From AC-32 sp963719275 (GTDB taxonomy: Bacteria > Actinomycetota > Thermoleophilia > Gaiellales > Gaiellaceae), in NCBI GenBank assembly GCA_963719275.1, contig CAVRBT010000010.1:449908-513907 (forward strand): DNA of 64,000 bases, in the 5' to 3' direction. The notes below the pieces were generated by a model, which was given only the letters and a program-made list of their open reading frames with translations, had not been told where the DNA came from and searched no databases. Both the position numbers and the translations under genes were made by a program. This document shows, in pieces, positions 55,593-62,688 of this stretch (the stretch's first letter is position 1; each line of letters starts with the position of its first letter).

Positions 55593-56909
55593 TCAAGCGG
55601 GCACCTCGGCCACCGGGGCGTGCGTGTGCTGGTCGGAGGGCGCGAAGACGCCTTCGATGGACGACTCGCCGTCGAATGGGCAGCGGCCCTGCTCGACGTG
55701 CGCGACGAACTCGTCGTGCCACTTGTCGATGTAGCTCTGCACCGGCCACACGGCGAAATCGCCCAGCGCGCAAAGGGACTTGCCCTCGATGCGGTCGCAG
55801 ACCTTGCGCAGCAGGTCGAGGTCGTGCGTGGTCCCGTCGCCGGCCTCGAGCCGTTCGAGCAGCTGCACCATCCAGCGCGTGCCCTCGCGGCAGGGCGTGC
55901 ACTTCCCACAGGACTCGTGCATGTAGAACTTCGTCGAGCGCAGCGCCAGCTGCATCATGCAGCAGCGGTCGTCGACGACGATCAGCGAGGCGGCGCCGAA
56001 GAACGTCCCGATCGCGCCCAGCGAGTCGTAGTCGAGCGGCACGTCGATCTGCCGCGCCGTCAGCGCAGGCACCGACGAGCCGCCCGGGATGACCGCCTTC
56101 AGCTGCCGGCCGCCCGCGATCCCGCCGGCATGGGTGTAGATCAGCTCGCGCATCGACGTGCCGAGCTCGAGCTCGTAGTTCCCCGGCCGCTCGACGTTGC
56201 CCGAGATCGAGAAGATCACCGTGCCGGGAGAACCGGGCGTGCCGATGCTCGTGAAGCCGTCAGGGCCGAGCTCGAGGATCGCGGGCACCGTGGCGATCGT
56301 GCAGACGTTGTTGATCTGCGTCGGCGCGGCGTAGAGCCCCTGGATGGGCGGGAACGGCGGCCGCGGCCGCGGTTGGCCGCGCCTGCCCTCGAGCGAGTCG
56401 AGCAGCGCCGTCTCCTCCCCGCAGATGTAGGCGCCCGCACCGCGGTAGACCGTGATGTCGACATCCCCGAAGATGCCCTCCGCGCGCGCCTCGTCGACCG
56501 CGCGCTGCAGGATCTCGTACTCCGTCAAATACTCGCCCCGGATGTAGATGAAGACGTTCTTTGACTCGATCGCGTGTGCGGCGATGAGGCAGCCTTCGAG
56601 CAGCCGGTGCGGCACGCGCGCTATCACCTCGCGGTCCTTGAAGGCGCCGGGCTCCGACTCGTCGGCGTTGACGACGAGGTACTTCGGCTTCGGGCTCTTG
56701 CGGTCGAGCAGCGACGCCTTGCGGCCCATCGGGAAGCCGGCGCCGCCGCGCCCGCGCAGGTTCGCCCTCTGCAGCTCCGCGATCAGGTCGTCGGGCGTCA
56801 TCGCGCGCGCCTTCTCGACCTGGCCGTAGCCGCCGATCGACTGGTACTCGGCGAGCTTGGTCAGGTCGTGCTCGTCGGCCCCGCCGAGCAGCATCGACCT
56901 AAGCCCCAC
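55593..56909 (-). CDS. nuoF: NADH-quinone oxidoreductase subunit F
   Basis: NuoF (438 residues) binds NADH, FMN and cluster N3. It shows LRGRGGAGFPMGRKASLL (NADH loop), VVNADESEPGAFKDRE (FMN), YICGEETALLDSLEGRRGQP and the cluster motif ESCGKCTPCREGTRWM with a later Cys in KSLCALGDFA. Its start lies within the last bases of nuoE (11 bp overlap). The C-terminus is a little longer than usual and proline/His-rich. Confidence 0.96.
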   Translation of the reverse strand: MGLRSMLLGGADEHDLTKLAEYQSIGGYGQVEKARAMTPDDLIAELQRANLRGRGGAGFPMGRKASLLDRKSPKPKYLVVNADESEPGAFKDREVIARVPHRLLEGCLIAAHAIESKNVFIYIRGEYLTEYEILQRAVDEARAEGIFGDVDITVYRGAGAYICGEETALLDSLEGRRGQPRPRPPFPPIQGLYAAPTQINNVCTIATVPAILELGPDGFTSIGTPGSPGTVIFSISGNVERPGNYELELGTSMRELIYTHAGGIAGGRQLKAVIPGGSSVPALTARQIDVPLDYDSLGAIGTFFGAASLIVVDDRCCMMQLALRSTKFYMHESCGKCTPCREGTRWMVQLLERLEAGDGTTHDLDLLRKVCDRIEGKSLCALGDFAVWPVQSYIDKWHDEFVAHVEQGRCPFDGESSIEGVFAPSDQHTHAPVAEVPA

Positions 56910-57372
56910 GGATGCCCTCCACGATGGCCGGCACGTCCTCTGGTTTCACGTGCTCGCGGTAGCGGTGGTCCACCGCGACGACCGTCGCGTAGCCGCAGCC
57001 GCCAAGACACTCGACCGCGCGGAAGGTGATCGAGCCGTCCTCGGTCGTCTCGCCCGGAGCGACGCCGAGCTCCTCCTCGAGCGCCTCGACGACCTGCTGG
57101 GCCCCCGTCAGCGCGCACGAGAGGTTCGTGCAGACCTCGATCGTGTGCCGCCCGACAGGCGCGAAGTGGAACATGTCGTAGAAGGACGCGACCGCCTGGC
57201 AGTACGCCGGCGTCAGCCCGAGTGCGTTGCCGACGAGCTCGAACGACTCGAGCGCCAGCCAACCGCCGTTCTGTTCCTGGGCGAGCCGCAGAGCCGGCAG
57301 GATCGCCGTGCGCGAGTCTGGGTACCGTTCGGCGGCCTTCTGGATTTGATCGGTAAGCGAACGGTTGCTCAT
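56899..57372 (-). CDS. nuoE: NADH-quinone oxidoreductase subunit E
   Basis: NuoE (157 residues) is a thioredoxin-fold subunit with the [2Fe-2S] cluster N1a; its ligands are in VCTNLSCALTG and ECLGGCGYA (C-x4-C ... C-x3-C). The N-terminal helical part LPALRLAQEQNGGWL matches the family. ATG 57372 overlaps the nuoD stop by 4 bp. Confidence 0.96.
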   Translation of the reverse strand: MSNRSLTDQIQKAAERYPDSRTAILPALRLAQEQNGGWLALESFELVGNALGLTPAYCQAVASFYDMFHFAPVGRHTIEVCTNLSCALTGAQQVVEALEEELGVAPGETTEDGSITFRAVECLGGCGYATVVAVDHRYREHVKPEDVPAIVEGIRGA

Positions 57373-58640
57373 CGGTCGACCTCGCCCATGAGGGTGTCGA
57401 GCGAGCCGACGATCGCGATCAGGTCCGCCACGAGCGCGTCGGACATGCAGGTCGCCGTCGCCTCCAGCGCCACGAAGCTCGGTGCCCGGAACTTCACCCG
57501 CCACGGCCTCGGCCCGCCGTCGGAGACGACGTAGCAGCCGAGCTCGCCGCGCGCCGATTCGACGGCCACGTAGACCTCCCCCTCCGGCACGCTGTATCCC
57601 TCGGTGACGATCTTGAAGTGGTGGATGAGGGACTCCATCGAGGTGTGGAGCTCCTCGCGCGGCGGCAGCACGACCTTGCGGTCGTCGGCGATCCACGGCT
57701 CGCCTTCCATTTCCTCGAGCCGGTCGAGGCACTGGGCGACGATGCGGGTCGACTCCCGCATCTCGTCCATGTGCACCTTGTACCGGTCCCAGACGTCGCC
57801 GTTGCCGTAGACGGGCACGTCGAACTCGACCTGATCGTAGGCGAGGTACGGCTCCGCCTTGCGCAGGTCCCAGTCGACGCCCGAGCCGCGCAGCACCGGG
57901 CCGGTCTGCCCGAGCGCGACCGCGTCCTCCGCGGAGAGCAGGCCCAGCCCCTTCGTGCGCTCGAGCCAGATCGCGTTCTGGTCGACGAGCGCCTCGTAGT
58001 CGTCGACCGCCTTCGGCATCCACGAGCAGAACTTGCGCGCCTCGGGGAAGAACCCCGGCGGGATCTCCTCGGCCAGGCCGCCGACCTGGTAGTAGCGCGT
58101 GTGCATGCGCGTCCCGGTGACCATCTCGAAGAGGTCGAGGATCGAGTCGCGCTCTCGGAAGCAGTACCAGAACATCGAGATCGCCCCGAGCTCGAGCGCC
58201 GCGGTCGCAAGCCAGACGAGGTGCGAGTGGATCCGGTTCAACTCGGCGAGGCACATCCGCATCCACGTCGCCTTGCGCGGCACCTCGAGCTCGAGCAGCT
58301 TCTCGGCCGCCAGCACGAAGACGAGCTCGTTGTTCTGGAAGGAGAGGTAGTCGATCCGCGGCGAGTACGTGATCGCCTTCCACCAGCTCTTCTGTTCCAT
58401 GTTCTTCTCGAAGCCGGTGTGCAGGTAGCCGATCACCGCGCGGAGGCCGACGACGTGCTCGCCGTGCAGCTCGATCACGAGCCGCAGCACGCCGTGCGTG
58501 GAGGGGTGGTTCGGCCCGAAGTTGATCTCGAGGACGTCGTCGGAGTCCTGCAGCTCCTCCGGGACACGGAGGATCGTCGGGACGGGCTGCGGGATGCGCG
58601 AGCCCTCGTAGATCCTCGGGCGCTCGGGCGCGAGGGCCAT
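57369..58640 (-). CDS. nuoD: NADH-quinone oxidoreductase subunit D
   Basis: NuoD (423 residues) is the 49 kDa-type subunit lining the quinone site. It has NFGPNHPSTHGVLRLVIEL with the quinone-site His pair, IGYLHTGFEKNMEQKSW, MCLAELNRIHSHLVWL and the C-terminal GSLDTLMGEVDR. ATG 58640 is the first codon of a family-type start and shares one base with the nuoC stop. Confidence 0.96.
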   Translation of the reverse strand: MALAPERPRIYEGSRIPQPVPTILRVPEELQDSDDVLEINFGPNHPSTHGVLRLVIELHGEHVVGLRAVIGYLHTGFEKNMEQKSWWKAITYSPRIDYLSFQNNELVFVLAAEKLLELEVPRKATWMRMCLAELNRIHSHLVWLATAALELGAISMFWYCFRERDSILDLFEMVTGTRMHTRYYQVGGLAEEIPPGFFPEARKFCSWMPKAVDDYEALVDQNAIWLERTKGLGLLSAEDAVALGQTGPVLRGSGVDWDLRKAEPYLAYDQVEFDVPVYGNGDVWDRYKVHMDEMRESTRIVAQCLDRLEEMEGEPWIADDRKVVLPPREELHTSMESLIHHFKIVTEGYSVPEGEVYVAVESARGELGCYVVSDGGPRPWRVKFRAPSFVALEATATCMSDALVADLIAIVGSLDTLMGEVDR

Positions 58641-59182
58641 CACTCTTCCCCTGAGAAGCGCACGGGCTCGCCGCCGATCGGGTAGTCCTTGCGGAGCGGG
58701 TGCCCCTCCCAGTCGTCCTCCATCAGGATGCGGGCGAGGTTGGGGTGCCCCTCGATCGGGATGCCCATCATGTCCCAGGCCTCCCGCTCGTGCCAGTCGG
58801 CGGTCGGCCAGATCTGCACAACGCTTTCGACGGGCTGGCCGTCGTCGAGCCAGACCTGCACGCGCACCCGGCGCGCGCCCGGCACGGCCAGCAGGTGGTA
58901 GTTCATCGAGAAGCGCTTCGGCTTGGGTTGCGGCGTGCGTGCGTACCCCTGGGAGCCCGGCGTGTTCAGGTCCCGGCCCCAGGCAGTGCCGATGTAGCCG
59001 GCGGCACCCCGCTCGCCCCAGCCGAGGTAGTCGGTCGGCGTGATGTCGGCGAGCATCGAGAAGCCCTCCTCGTCGCGGAGGTACGTGCACGCCTCGACGA
59101 GCCGCGGCGGGTCGACCACGAGCGTCGTCTCGCCGAGCGCCTCGCGCGTTTCGACGAGGCCGGGAACGCCCTCGTAGGTCAG
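58640..59182 (-). CDS. nuoC: NADH-quinone oxidoreductase subunit C (CTG start likely)
   Basis: NuoC (about 180 residues) is the 30 kDa-type subunit. It contains YHLLAVPGARRVRVQVWLDD, WPTADWHEREAWDMMGIPIE and HPNLARILMEDDWEGHPLRK, and ends KDYPIGGEPVRFSGEE. No ATG, GTG or TTG exists near the expected N-terminus; CTG 59182 overlaps the nuoB stop (CTGA) and fits a coupled start. The next usual start, GTG 59119, would lose about 21 residues of the domain (PGLVETREALGETTLV). I list the CTG. Confidence 0.88.
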   Translation of the reverse strand: MTYEGVPGLVETREALGETTLVVDPPRLVEACTYLRDEEGFSMLADITPTDYLGWGERGAAGYIGTAWGRDLNTPGSQGYARTPQPKPKRFSMNYHLLAVPGARRVRVQVWLDDGQPVESVVQIWPTADWHEREAWDMMGIPIEGHPNLARILMEDDWEGHPLRKDYPIGGEPVRFSGEE

Positions 59183-59760
59183 CTTGCTACTCCGCGGATC
59201 TCGTACGCGGGCGGAACCCCTGCCCGGATCTTCTCCTGGAGCCGGATGATCCCCTCGACGAGCGCCTCGGGCCGCGGCGGGCAGCCGGGGACGTGGACGT
59301 CGACCGGCGTGATCTTGTCGACGCCCTGGAGCACCGTGTAGTTGTTGAACATCCCGCCCGAGCTCGCGCAGGCGCCCATCGCGATCACCCACTTCGGCTC
59401 GAGCATCTGGTCGTAGATCTGCCGTAGGGGCGCCGCCATCTTGTGCGCGACGCGGCCCGAGACGATCAGCAGGTCGGCCTGCCGCGGCGACGAGCGGAAC
59501 ACCTCGGCGCCGAAGCGCGCGACGTCGTAGCGCGCGGAGACGATCGACATCATCTCGATCGCGCAGCATGCGAGCCCGAAGGTGTCGGGCCAGATGGAGC
59601 TCGACTGCGCCCACGCGACCGCCTTGCCGACGGTCGTCAGCATCAGCCGCTGCTCGAGGTCGCCGAGCTCCTGCTCGAAGACGCCCGGCCCCTTGTCCGG
59701 CCACAGCACCCGCTCGGACTGGAGGCCGTAGTCGGCCAGGCGCTTCCTGTTCAGTGCCAC
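59179..59760 (-). CDS. nuoB: NADH-quinone oxidoreductase subunit B
   Basis: NuoB (193 residues) holds the terminal cluster N2 that reduces quinone. Its cysteines are in FGLACCAIEMM (adjacent pair), MGACASSGG and VPGCPPRPEAL. The C-terminus LQEKIRAGVPPAYEIRGVAS is slightly long. GTG 59760 lies 10 bp inside the nuoA gene. Confidence 0.97.
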   Translation of the reverse strand: MALNRKRLADYGLQSERVLWPDKGPGVFEQELGDLEQRLMLTTVGKAVAWAQSSSIWPDTFGLACCAIEMMSIVSARYDVARFGAEVFRSSPRQADLLIVSGRVAHKMAAPLRQIYDQMLEPKWVIAMGACASSGGMFNNYTVLQGVDKITPVDVHVPGCPPRPEALVEGIIRLQEKIRAGVPPAYEIRGVAS

Positions 59761-60113
59761 TCGAGCGCACCCTTCCGCCAGATGTAGACGTAGGCCAGGG
59801 CAAGGATGGCGATGAAGAAGAGGAGCTCGACGAAGCCGAACCAGGCGAGCTGGTGGAGGATCACGGCCAGCGGGTACAGGAAGACGATCTCGATGTCGAA
59901 GACGATGAAGAGCATTGCCGTCAGGTAGAAGCTGATCGTGAAGCGGTTCGACTGCGCCGGCCCGGTCGAGACGCCCGACTCGAACGGCAGCGTCTTGGCG
60001 CGCATCCGTCGCCCGGGGCGCGTCGCCAGCACGAACGACGCGAACATCATCGAGAGCGGGATCGCGAGCGCGAAGAAGCCGTAGATCAGAAAGGGCAACC
60101 AGCTGTCCAGCAC
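59751..60113 (-). CDS. nuoA: NADH-quinone oxidoreductase subunit A
   Basis: NuoA (120 residues, three helices) shows KTLPFESGVSTGPAQSNRFT and FYLTAMLFIVFDIEIVFLYP. In the second block NuoA families carry the conserved F-x-x-E-x-x-FLYPW. GTG 60113 is preceded by GGGGAGG. It is the first gene of the 14-gene operon. Confidence 0.95.
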   Translation of the reverse strand: MLDSWLPFLIYGFFALAIPLSMMFASFVLATRPGRRMRAKTLPFESGVSTGPAQSNRFTISFYLTAMLFIVFDIEIVFLYPLAVILHQLAWFGFVELLFFIAILALAYVYIWRKGALEWH

Positions 60114-60142
60114 GTGCGTCCTCCCCGCGTCGGGCGAGGCGG

Positions 60143-60148
60143 AAGTTA
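60143..60148 (-). promoter_or_regulatory. Possible -10 of the nuo operon (TAACTT)
   Basis: On the minus strand TAACTT lies 29 nt upstream of the nuoA GTG, with GGGGAGG between. No good -35 is seen. It is the best candidate in the 169 bp gap shared with the IscA-family gene. Confidence 0.25.
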
Positions 60149-60269
60149 GCAGGTTGAAAGCAGCTACGAGCGGCGAGGAAAACGGCTCAACCAAGCGTGA
60201 GACAGCTGTTACAAACTCGGGGTTTCCGGAGGCCCCGGACGGGGGATTCGACGGGCCCGAGGCCCTTGC

Positions 60270-60275
60270 TACGAT
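60270..60275 (+). promoter_or_regulatory. -10-like hexamer TACGAT before the IscA-family gene
   Basis: It ends 7 nt before ATG 60283 and has TTCGAC 17 nt upstream (60247-60252) as a weak -35. It contains the ATG at 60274, which argues for 60283 as the start. Confidence 0.4.
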
Positions 60276-60282
60276 GCGCTCG

Positions 60283-60684
60283 ATGGCGACCACCGAACAG
60301 CCGCTGACGATCGTCTCGCTGACCGAGAGCGCGGCGGCGAAGATCAAGGACCTGATGGCGGAGGAGCCCGAGGGCGAGGCCTCGGTCCTGCGCATTGCCG
60401 TCCAGGGAGGCGGGTGCTCCGGCTTCCAGTACGCGCTCGGCTTCGACCGCGGGCCGCAGGACGGCGACCACGAGGTCGCGAGTCACGGCGTACCGGTGGT
60501 CGTCGACCCGTTCAGCGCGCCCTACCTGGCCGGGACCGAGATCGACTGGGTCGAGGGCTTGCAGGCGGGCTTCGCGATCAACAACCCGAACGTCTCCGGC
60601 TCGTGCGGCTGCGGCCACTCCTTCCAGGTCGAGGAGGGCGAAGCGCCGGAAGGCGCCGCCGGCTGCGGCTCCGGTTGTGGGTAG
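60283..60684 (+). CDS. IscA/ErpA-family iron-sulfur cluster carrier
   Basis: This 133-residue A-type carrier hands Fe-S clusters to target proteins. The three ligand cysteines are in GGGCSGFQYAL and GSCGCGHSF, with VVVDPFSAPYLAGTEIDWVE between, as in ErpA/IscA. A short Cys-rich tail (GCGSGCG) after the usual end is extra. It is encoded divergently from nuoA, whose complex needs many clusters. A 12 bp inverted repeat begins on its stop codon. Confidence 0.93.
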   Translation: MATTEQPLTIVSLTESAAAKIKDLMAEEPEGEASVLRIAVQGGGCSGFQYALGFDRGPQDGDHEVASHGVPVVVDPFSAPYLAGTEIDWVEGLQAGFAINNPNVSGSCGCGHSFQVEEGEAPEGAAGCGSGCG

Positions 60685-60732
60685 TCCGAAGTCCGGCCTC
60701 CGCTTCGCGGAGACCATGACGACTTCGGACTA
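60682..60732 (+). terminator. Perfect 12 bp inverted repeat with inner hairpin
   Basis: TAGTCCGAAGTC (60682-60693) is repeated inverted as GACTTCGGACTA (60721-60732), enclosing CTCCGC-TTC-GCGGAG. It starts on the IscA-family stop codon. There is no U tract, but the long stem suits a terminator or an mRNA 3' end. Confidence 0.6.
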
Positions 60733-60757
60733 GCTGGTGTTGCTCGCGCGACCGTAG

Positions 60758-60787
60758 CGGCGGCGACGGGCAAAGCCCGCCGCCGTG
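60758..60787 (+). repeat. Half copy of family B (single hairpin)
   Basis: GGCGGCGACGGGC-AAA-GCCCGCCGCC resembles the first hairpin of B4 with the same loop. No second hairpin follows, so it is a partial or convergent element. Confidence 0.4.
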
Positions 60788-60833
60788 GCGAACGAAGATC
60801 AGCGCAGACGCTGCGAATCACGCCCGAACCTTT

Positions 60834-60968
60834 GGGGTCAGGTCTTGCATTGCCACATGCGAGGGTGAATCCGCCTCGCGCCGTGCGTCGATTGTGTGGC
60901 GATTGCTCCACAGGGGACGGATTGGCACGAAGTCGTCGCGCGGACGTCGCAGTGCAAGACCTGACCCC
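60834..60968. mobile_element. 135 bp element with 16 bp perfect terminal inverted repeats
   Basis: GGGGTCAGGTCTTGCA (60834-60849) and TGCAAGACCTGACCCC (60953-60968) are exact inverted copies. The sequence between them codes for nothing recognisable. The GTCAGGTCTTGCA/CAAGACCTGAC word is familiar from repeats linked with REP-associated tyrosine transposases (Y1_Tnp), which suggests a non-autonomous copy or remnant; this link is from memory. The rest of the 397 bp gap (60685-61081) holds the two hairpins above and a TAGACT hexamer at 61053-61058. Confidence 0.65.
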
Positions 60969-61052
60969 GGTTGTCCTAGTTCAAAGTCCGCCCGGTTCGC
61001 GCAGGAGCGGAGCGTGAGCTACTCCCGGCCGGAAACCGTCAGCGACCCGTTC

Positions 61053-61058
61053 TAGACT
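61053..61058 (+). promoter_or_regulatory. -10-like hexamer TAGACT before the membrane protein gene
   Basis: It lies 23 nt before GTG 61082, giving a short leader. Confidence 0.3.
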
Positions 61059-61081
61059 CGGCCGCGTCCCCGACCGGCGAG

Positions 61082-61537
61082 GTGGCAAGCGTGCGGACGA
61101 TCTACCGTTACTGGATCACGATTCTCTGGCTGGCCGTGGTCGCGCAGATCGCGGGCGCGGCGTACGGAGCGTTCTACGCGGCCGACAAGCTTGGCGACCA
61201 GCCCGGGTCAGACGAGCAGAAGATGATCAGCGAGAAAGTCTTCGACGACGGCTTCGGGTTTCACACCGGCTTCGGCTACCTGATCTTCCTCGGCTCCGTC
61301 CTCCTGCTGCTGATCGCGTTCGCAGCCAGGCTCGGAAAGCGACGGATCCTGTTCGCCGCGGCCGTCCCGGTCGCCGTCGCGTTGCAGATCGTGCTCGCCT
61401 GGATCAGCGAGGACGTGCACGGCGTAGGCATTCTGCACGGCCTGGTCGCCCTCGGCATCTTCGCGCTGACGGGCTACCTGACCGGCGAGGCCTGGCGCGC
61501 GGAGCGGGCCGGTTCGGCGGTGACGGCTGCCGCCTAG
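61082..61537 (+). CDS. Four-helix membrane protein, DUF6220-like
   Basis: This 151-residue protein has four hydrophobic segments (about 9-29, 62-83, 88-108, 115-135). It shows YRYWITILWLAVVAQIAGAA, FGFHTGFGYLIFLGSVLLL and ISEDVHGVGILHGLVALGIF. The His residues in helices 2 and 4 and the overall layout recall small DUF6220-type membrane proteins (tentative). GTG 61082 is listed; GTG 61091 is an alternative. The role is unknown. Confidence 0.7.
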   Translation: MASVRTIYRYWITILWLAVVAQIAGAAYGAFYAADKLGDQPGSDEQKMISEKVFDDGFGFHTGFGYLIFLGSVLLLLIAFAARLGKRRILFAAAVPVAVALQIVLAWISEDVHGVGILHGLVALGIFALTGYLTGEAWRAERAGSAVTAAA

Positions 61538-61544
61538 GCGCCAG

Positions 61545-61550
61545 TAGCAT
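61545..61550 (+). promoter_or_regulatory. -10-like hexamer TAGCAT before the ferredoxin-NADP reductase gene
   Basis: It ends 9 nt before GTG 61560. Confidence 0.4.
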
Positions 61551-61559
61551 TTCGGCGCT

Positions 61560-62570
61560 GTGAGCGAGAACGACGTCGTCGACATCACCATCCTGGGAGC
61601 GGGCCCCGCCGGCCTCGCGGCCGCGTACTACGCGGGCCACCGTGACGCCTCGGTGCGGATCATCGAGAGTCTCGAGCAGCTCGGCGGCCAGGTCGCGGCG
61701 GTCTATCCGGAGAAGCACATCCACGACGTGGCCGGGCATCCGAAGGTCCTCGGCACGAAGCTCGTCGACCTCTGCGCCGAGCAGGGTCTGCAGTACGAGC
61801 CCGAGGTGCACCTCGGCGAGGAGGTGCAGACGCTCGAGCGACTCTCGCAGAACGGCGAGGAACTGTTCGCAATCGGCACCGACAAGGGCGGCCCCTACCT
61901 CACGCGCGCGCTGATCATCACCGCCGGCCACGGCGCCTTCGAGCCGCGCAAGCTCGGGATCGAGGGCATCGACGACTGGGAGGGCCGCGGCGTCCACTAC
62001 TTCGTCCGCGAGAAGGACACCTTCCGCGACCGCACTTGCGTGATCGTCGGCGGCGGTGACTCGGCGCTCGACTGGACGCTCGGCCTGCAGGACACGGCCA
62101 AGCACCCGATCGCACTCGTCCACCGCCGCGACCGCTTCCGCGCGCTGGAGTCGTCCGTCAACGAGGCGAAGGCGCTCGAGTCGAGCGGCCGCGTTCGGAT
62201 CATGACTCCCTGCGAGGTGCGCGAGCTCCACGGCGACGGGACGATCGAGGCGGTCTCGATCGAGAACACCACCACGGGCGAGGTCGAGCAGGTGCCCTGC
62301 GAGGCGCTGATCACGCTGCTGGGATTCCACTCCCACCTGGGCGCGATCGCCGACTGGGGGCTCGAGCTCGAGGGGAAGCGCCAGATCCACATCGACTCGA
62401 GGACGTGCGAGACGTCGCTGCCGGGCGTCTACGCTGCGGGCGACGTGGCCGGCTACGAGGGCAAGATCACCCTGATCACGATCGGTATGGGCGAGGCCGC
62501 GATCGCCGCGAACAACGCGATCGCTCAGATTCGCGGCGAGAAGGTCCAGCCGAAATACTCCACTGACTAG
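61560..62570 (+). CDS. Ferredoxin--NADP reductase (YumC/thioredoxin-reductase-like)
   Basis: This 336-residue FAD/NAD(P) oxidoreductase has the FAD Rossmann motif ILGAGPAGLAAAYYAG, NADP motif CVIVGGGDSALDWTLGL with HRRDRFRA after it, and the C-terminal FAD contact GVYAAGDVAGYEGKITLI. The CxxC redox pair of thioredoxin reductase is absent, which matches the YumC-type ferredoxin-NADP reductase. It would shuttle electrons between NADPH and ferredoxin. GTG 61560 has TAGCAT 9 nt upstream. Confidence 0.92.
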   Translation: MSENDVVDITILGAGPAGLAAAYYAGHRDASVRIIESLEQLGGQVAAVYPEKHIHDVAGHPKVLGTKLVDLCAEQGLQYEPEVHLGEEVQTLERLSQNGEELFAIGTDKGGPYLTRALIITAGHGAFEPRKLGIEGIDDWEGRGVHYFVREKDTFRDRTCVIVGGGDSALDWTLGLQDTAKHPIALVHRRDRFRALESSVNEAKALESSGRVRIMTPCEVRELHGDGTIEAVSIENTTTGEVEQVPCEALITLLGFHSHLGAIADWGLELEGKRQIHIDSRTCETSLPGVYAAGDVAGYEGKITLITIGMGEAAIAANNAIAQIRGEKVQPKYSTD

Positions 62571-62610
62571 CGCAGCGCGTCGCATCTCCCTCCGCAAGGC
62601 GACGGTGCTT

Positions 62611-62670
62611 TGGACGGCCGTACCGGCAAGGCCGGCACGGCCTCTAAGCGGCGTCGCAAGCGACGCCTCA
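62611..62670 (+). repeat. Family B double-hairpin repeat, copy B7
   Basis: CCGGC-AAG-GCCGG and GGCGTCGC-AA-GCGACGCC are both perfect stems, closing with CCTCA. The copy ends 5 bp before the -10 hexamer of the fumarase gene. Confidence 0.8.
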
Positions 62671-62674
62671 GGAC

Positions 62675-62680
62675 TAGACT
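62675..62680 (+). promoter_or_regulatory. -10-like hexamer TAGACT before the fumarase gene
   Basis: It ends 8 nt before ATG 62689. Confidence 0.4.
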
Positions 62681-62688
62681 CGGGCACG

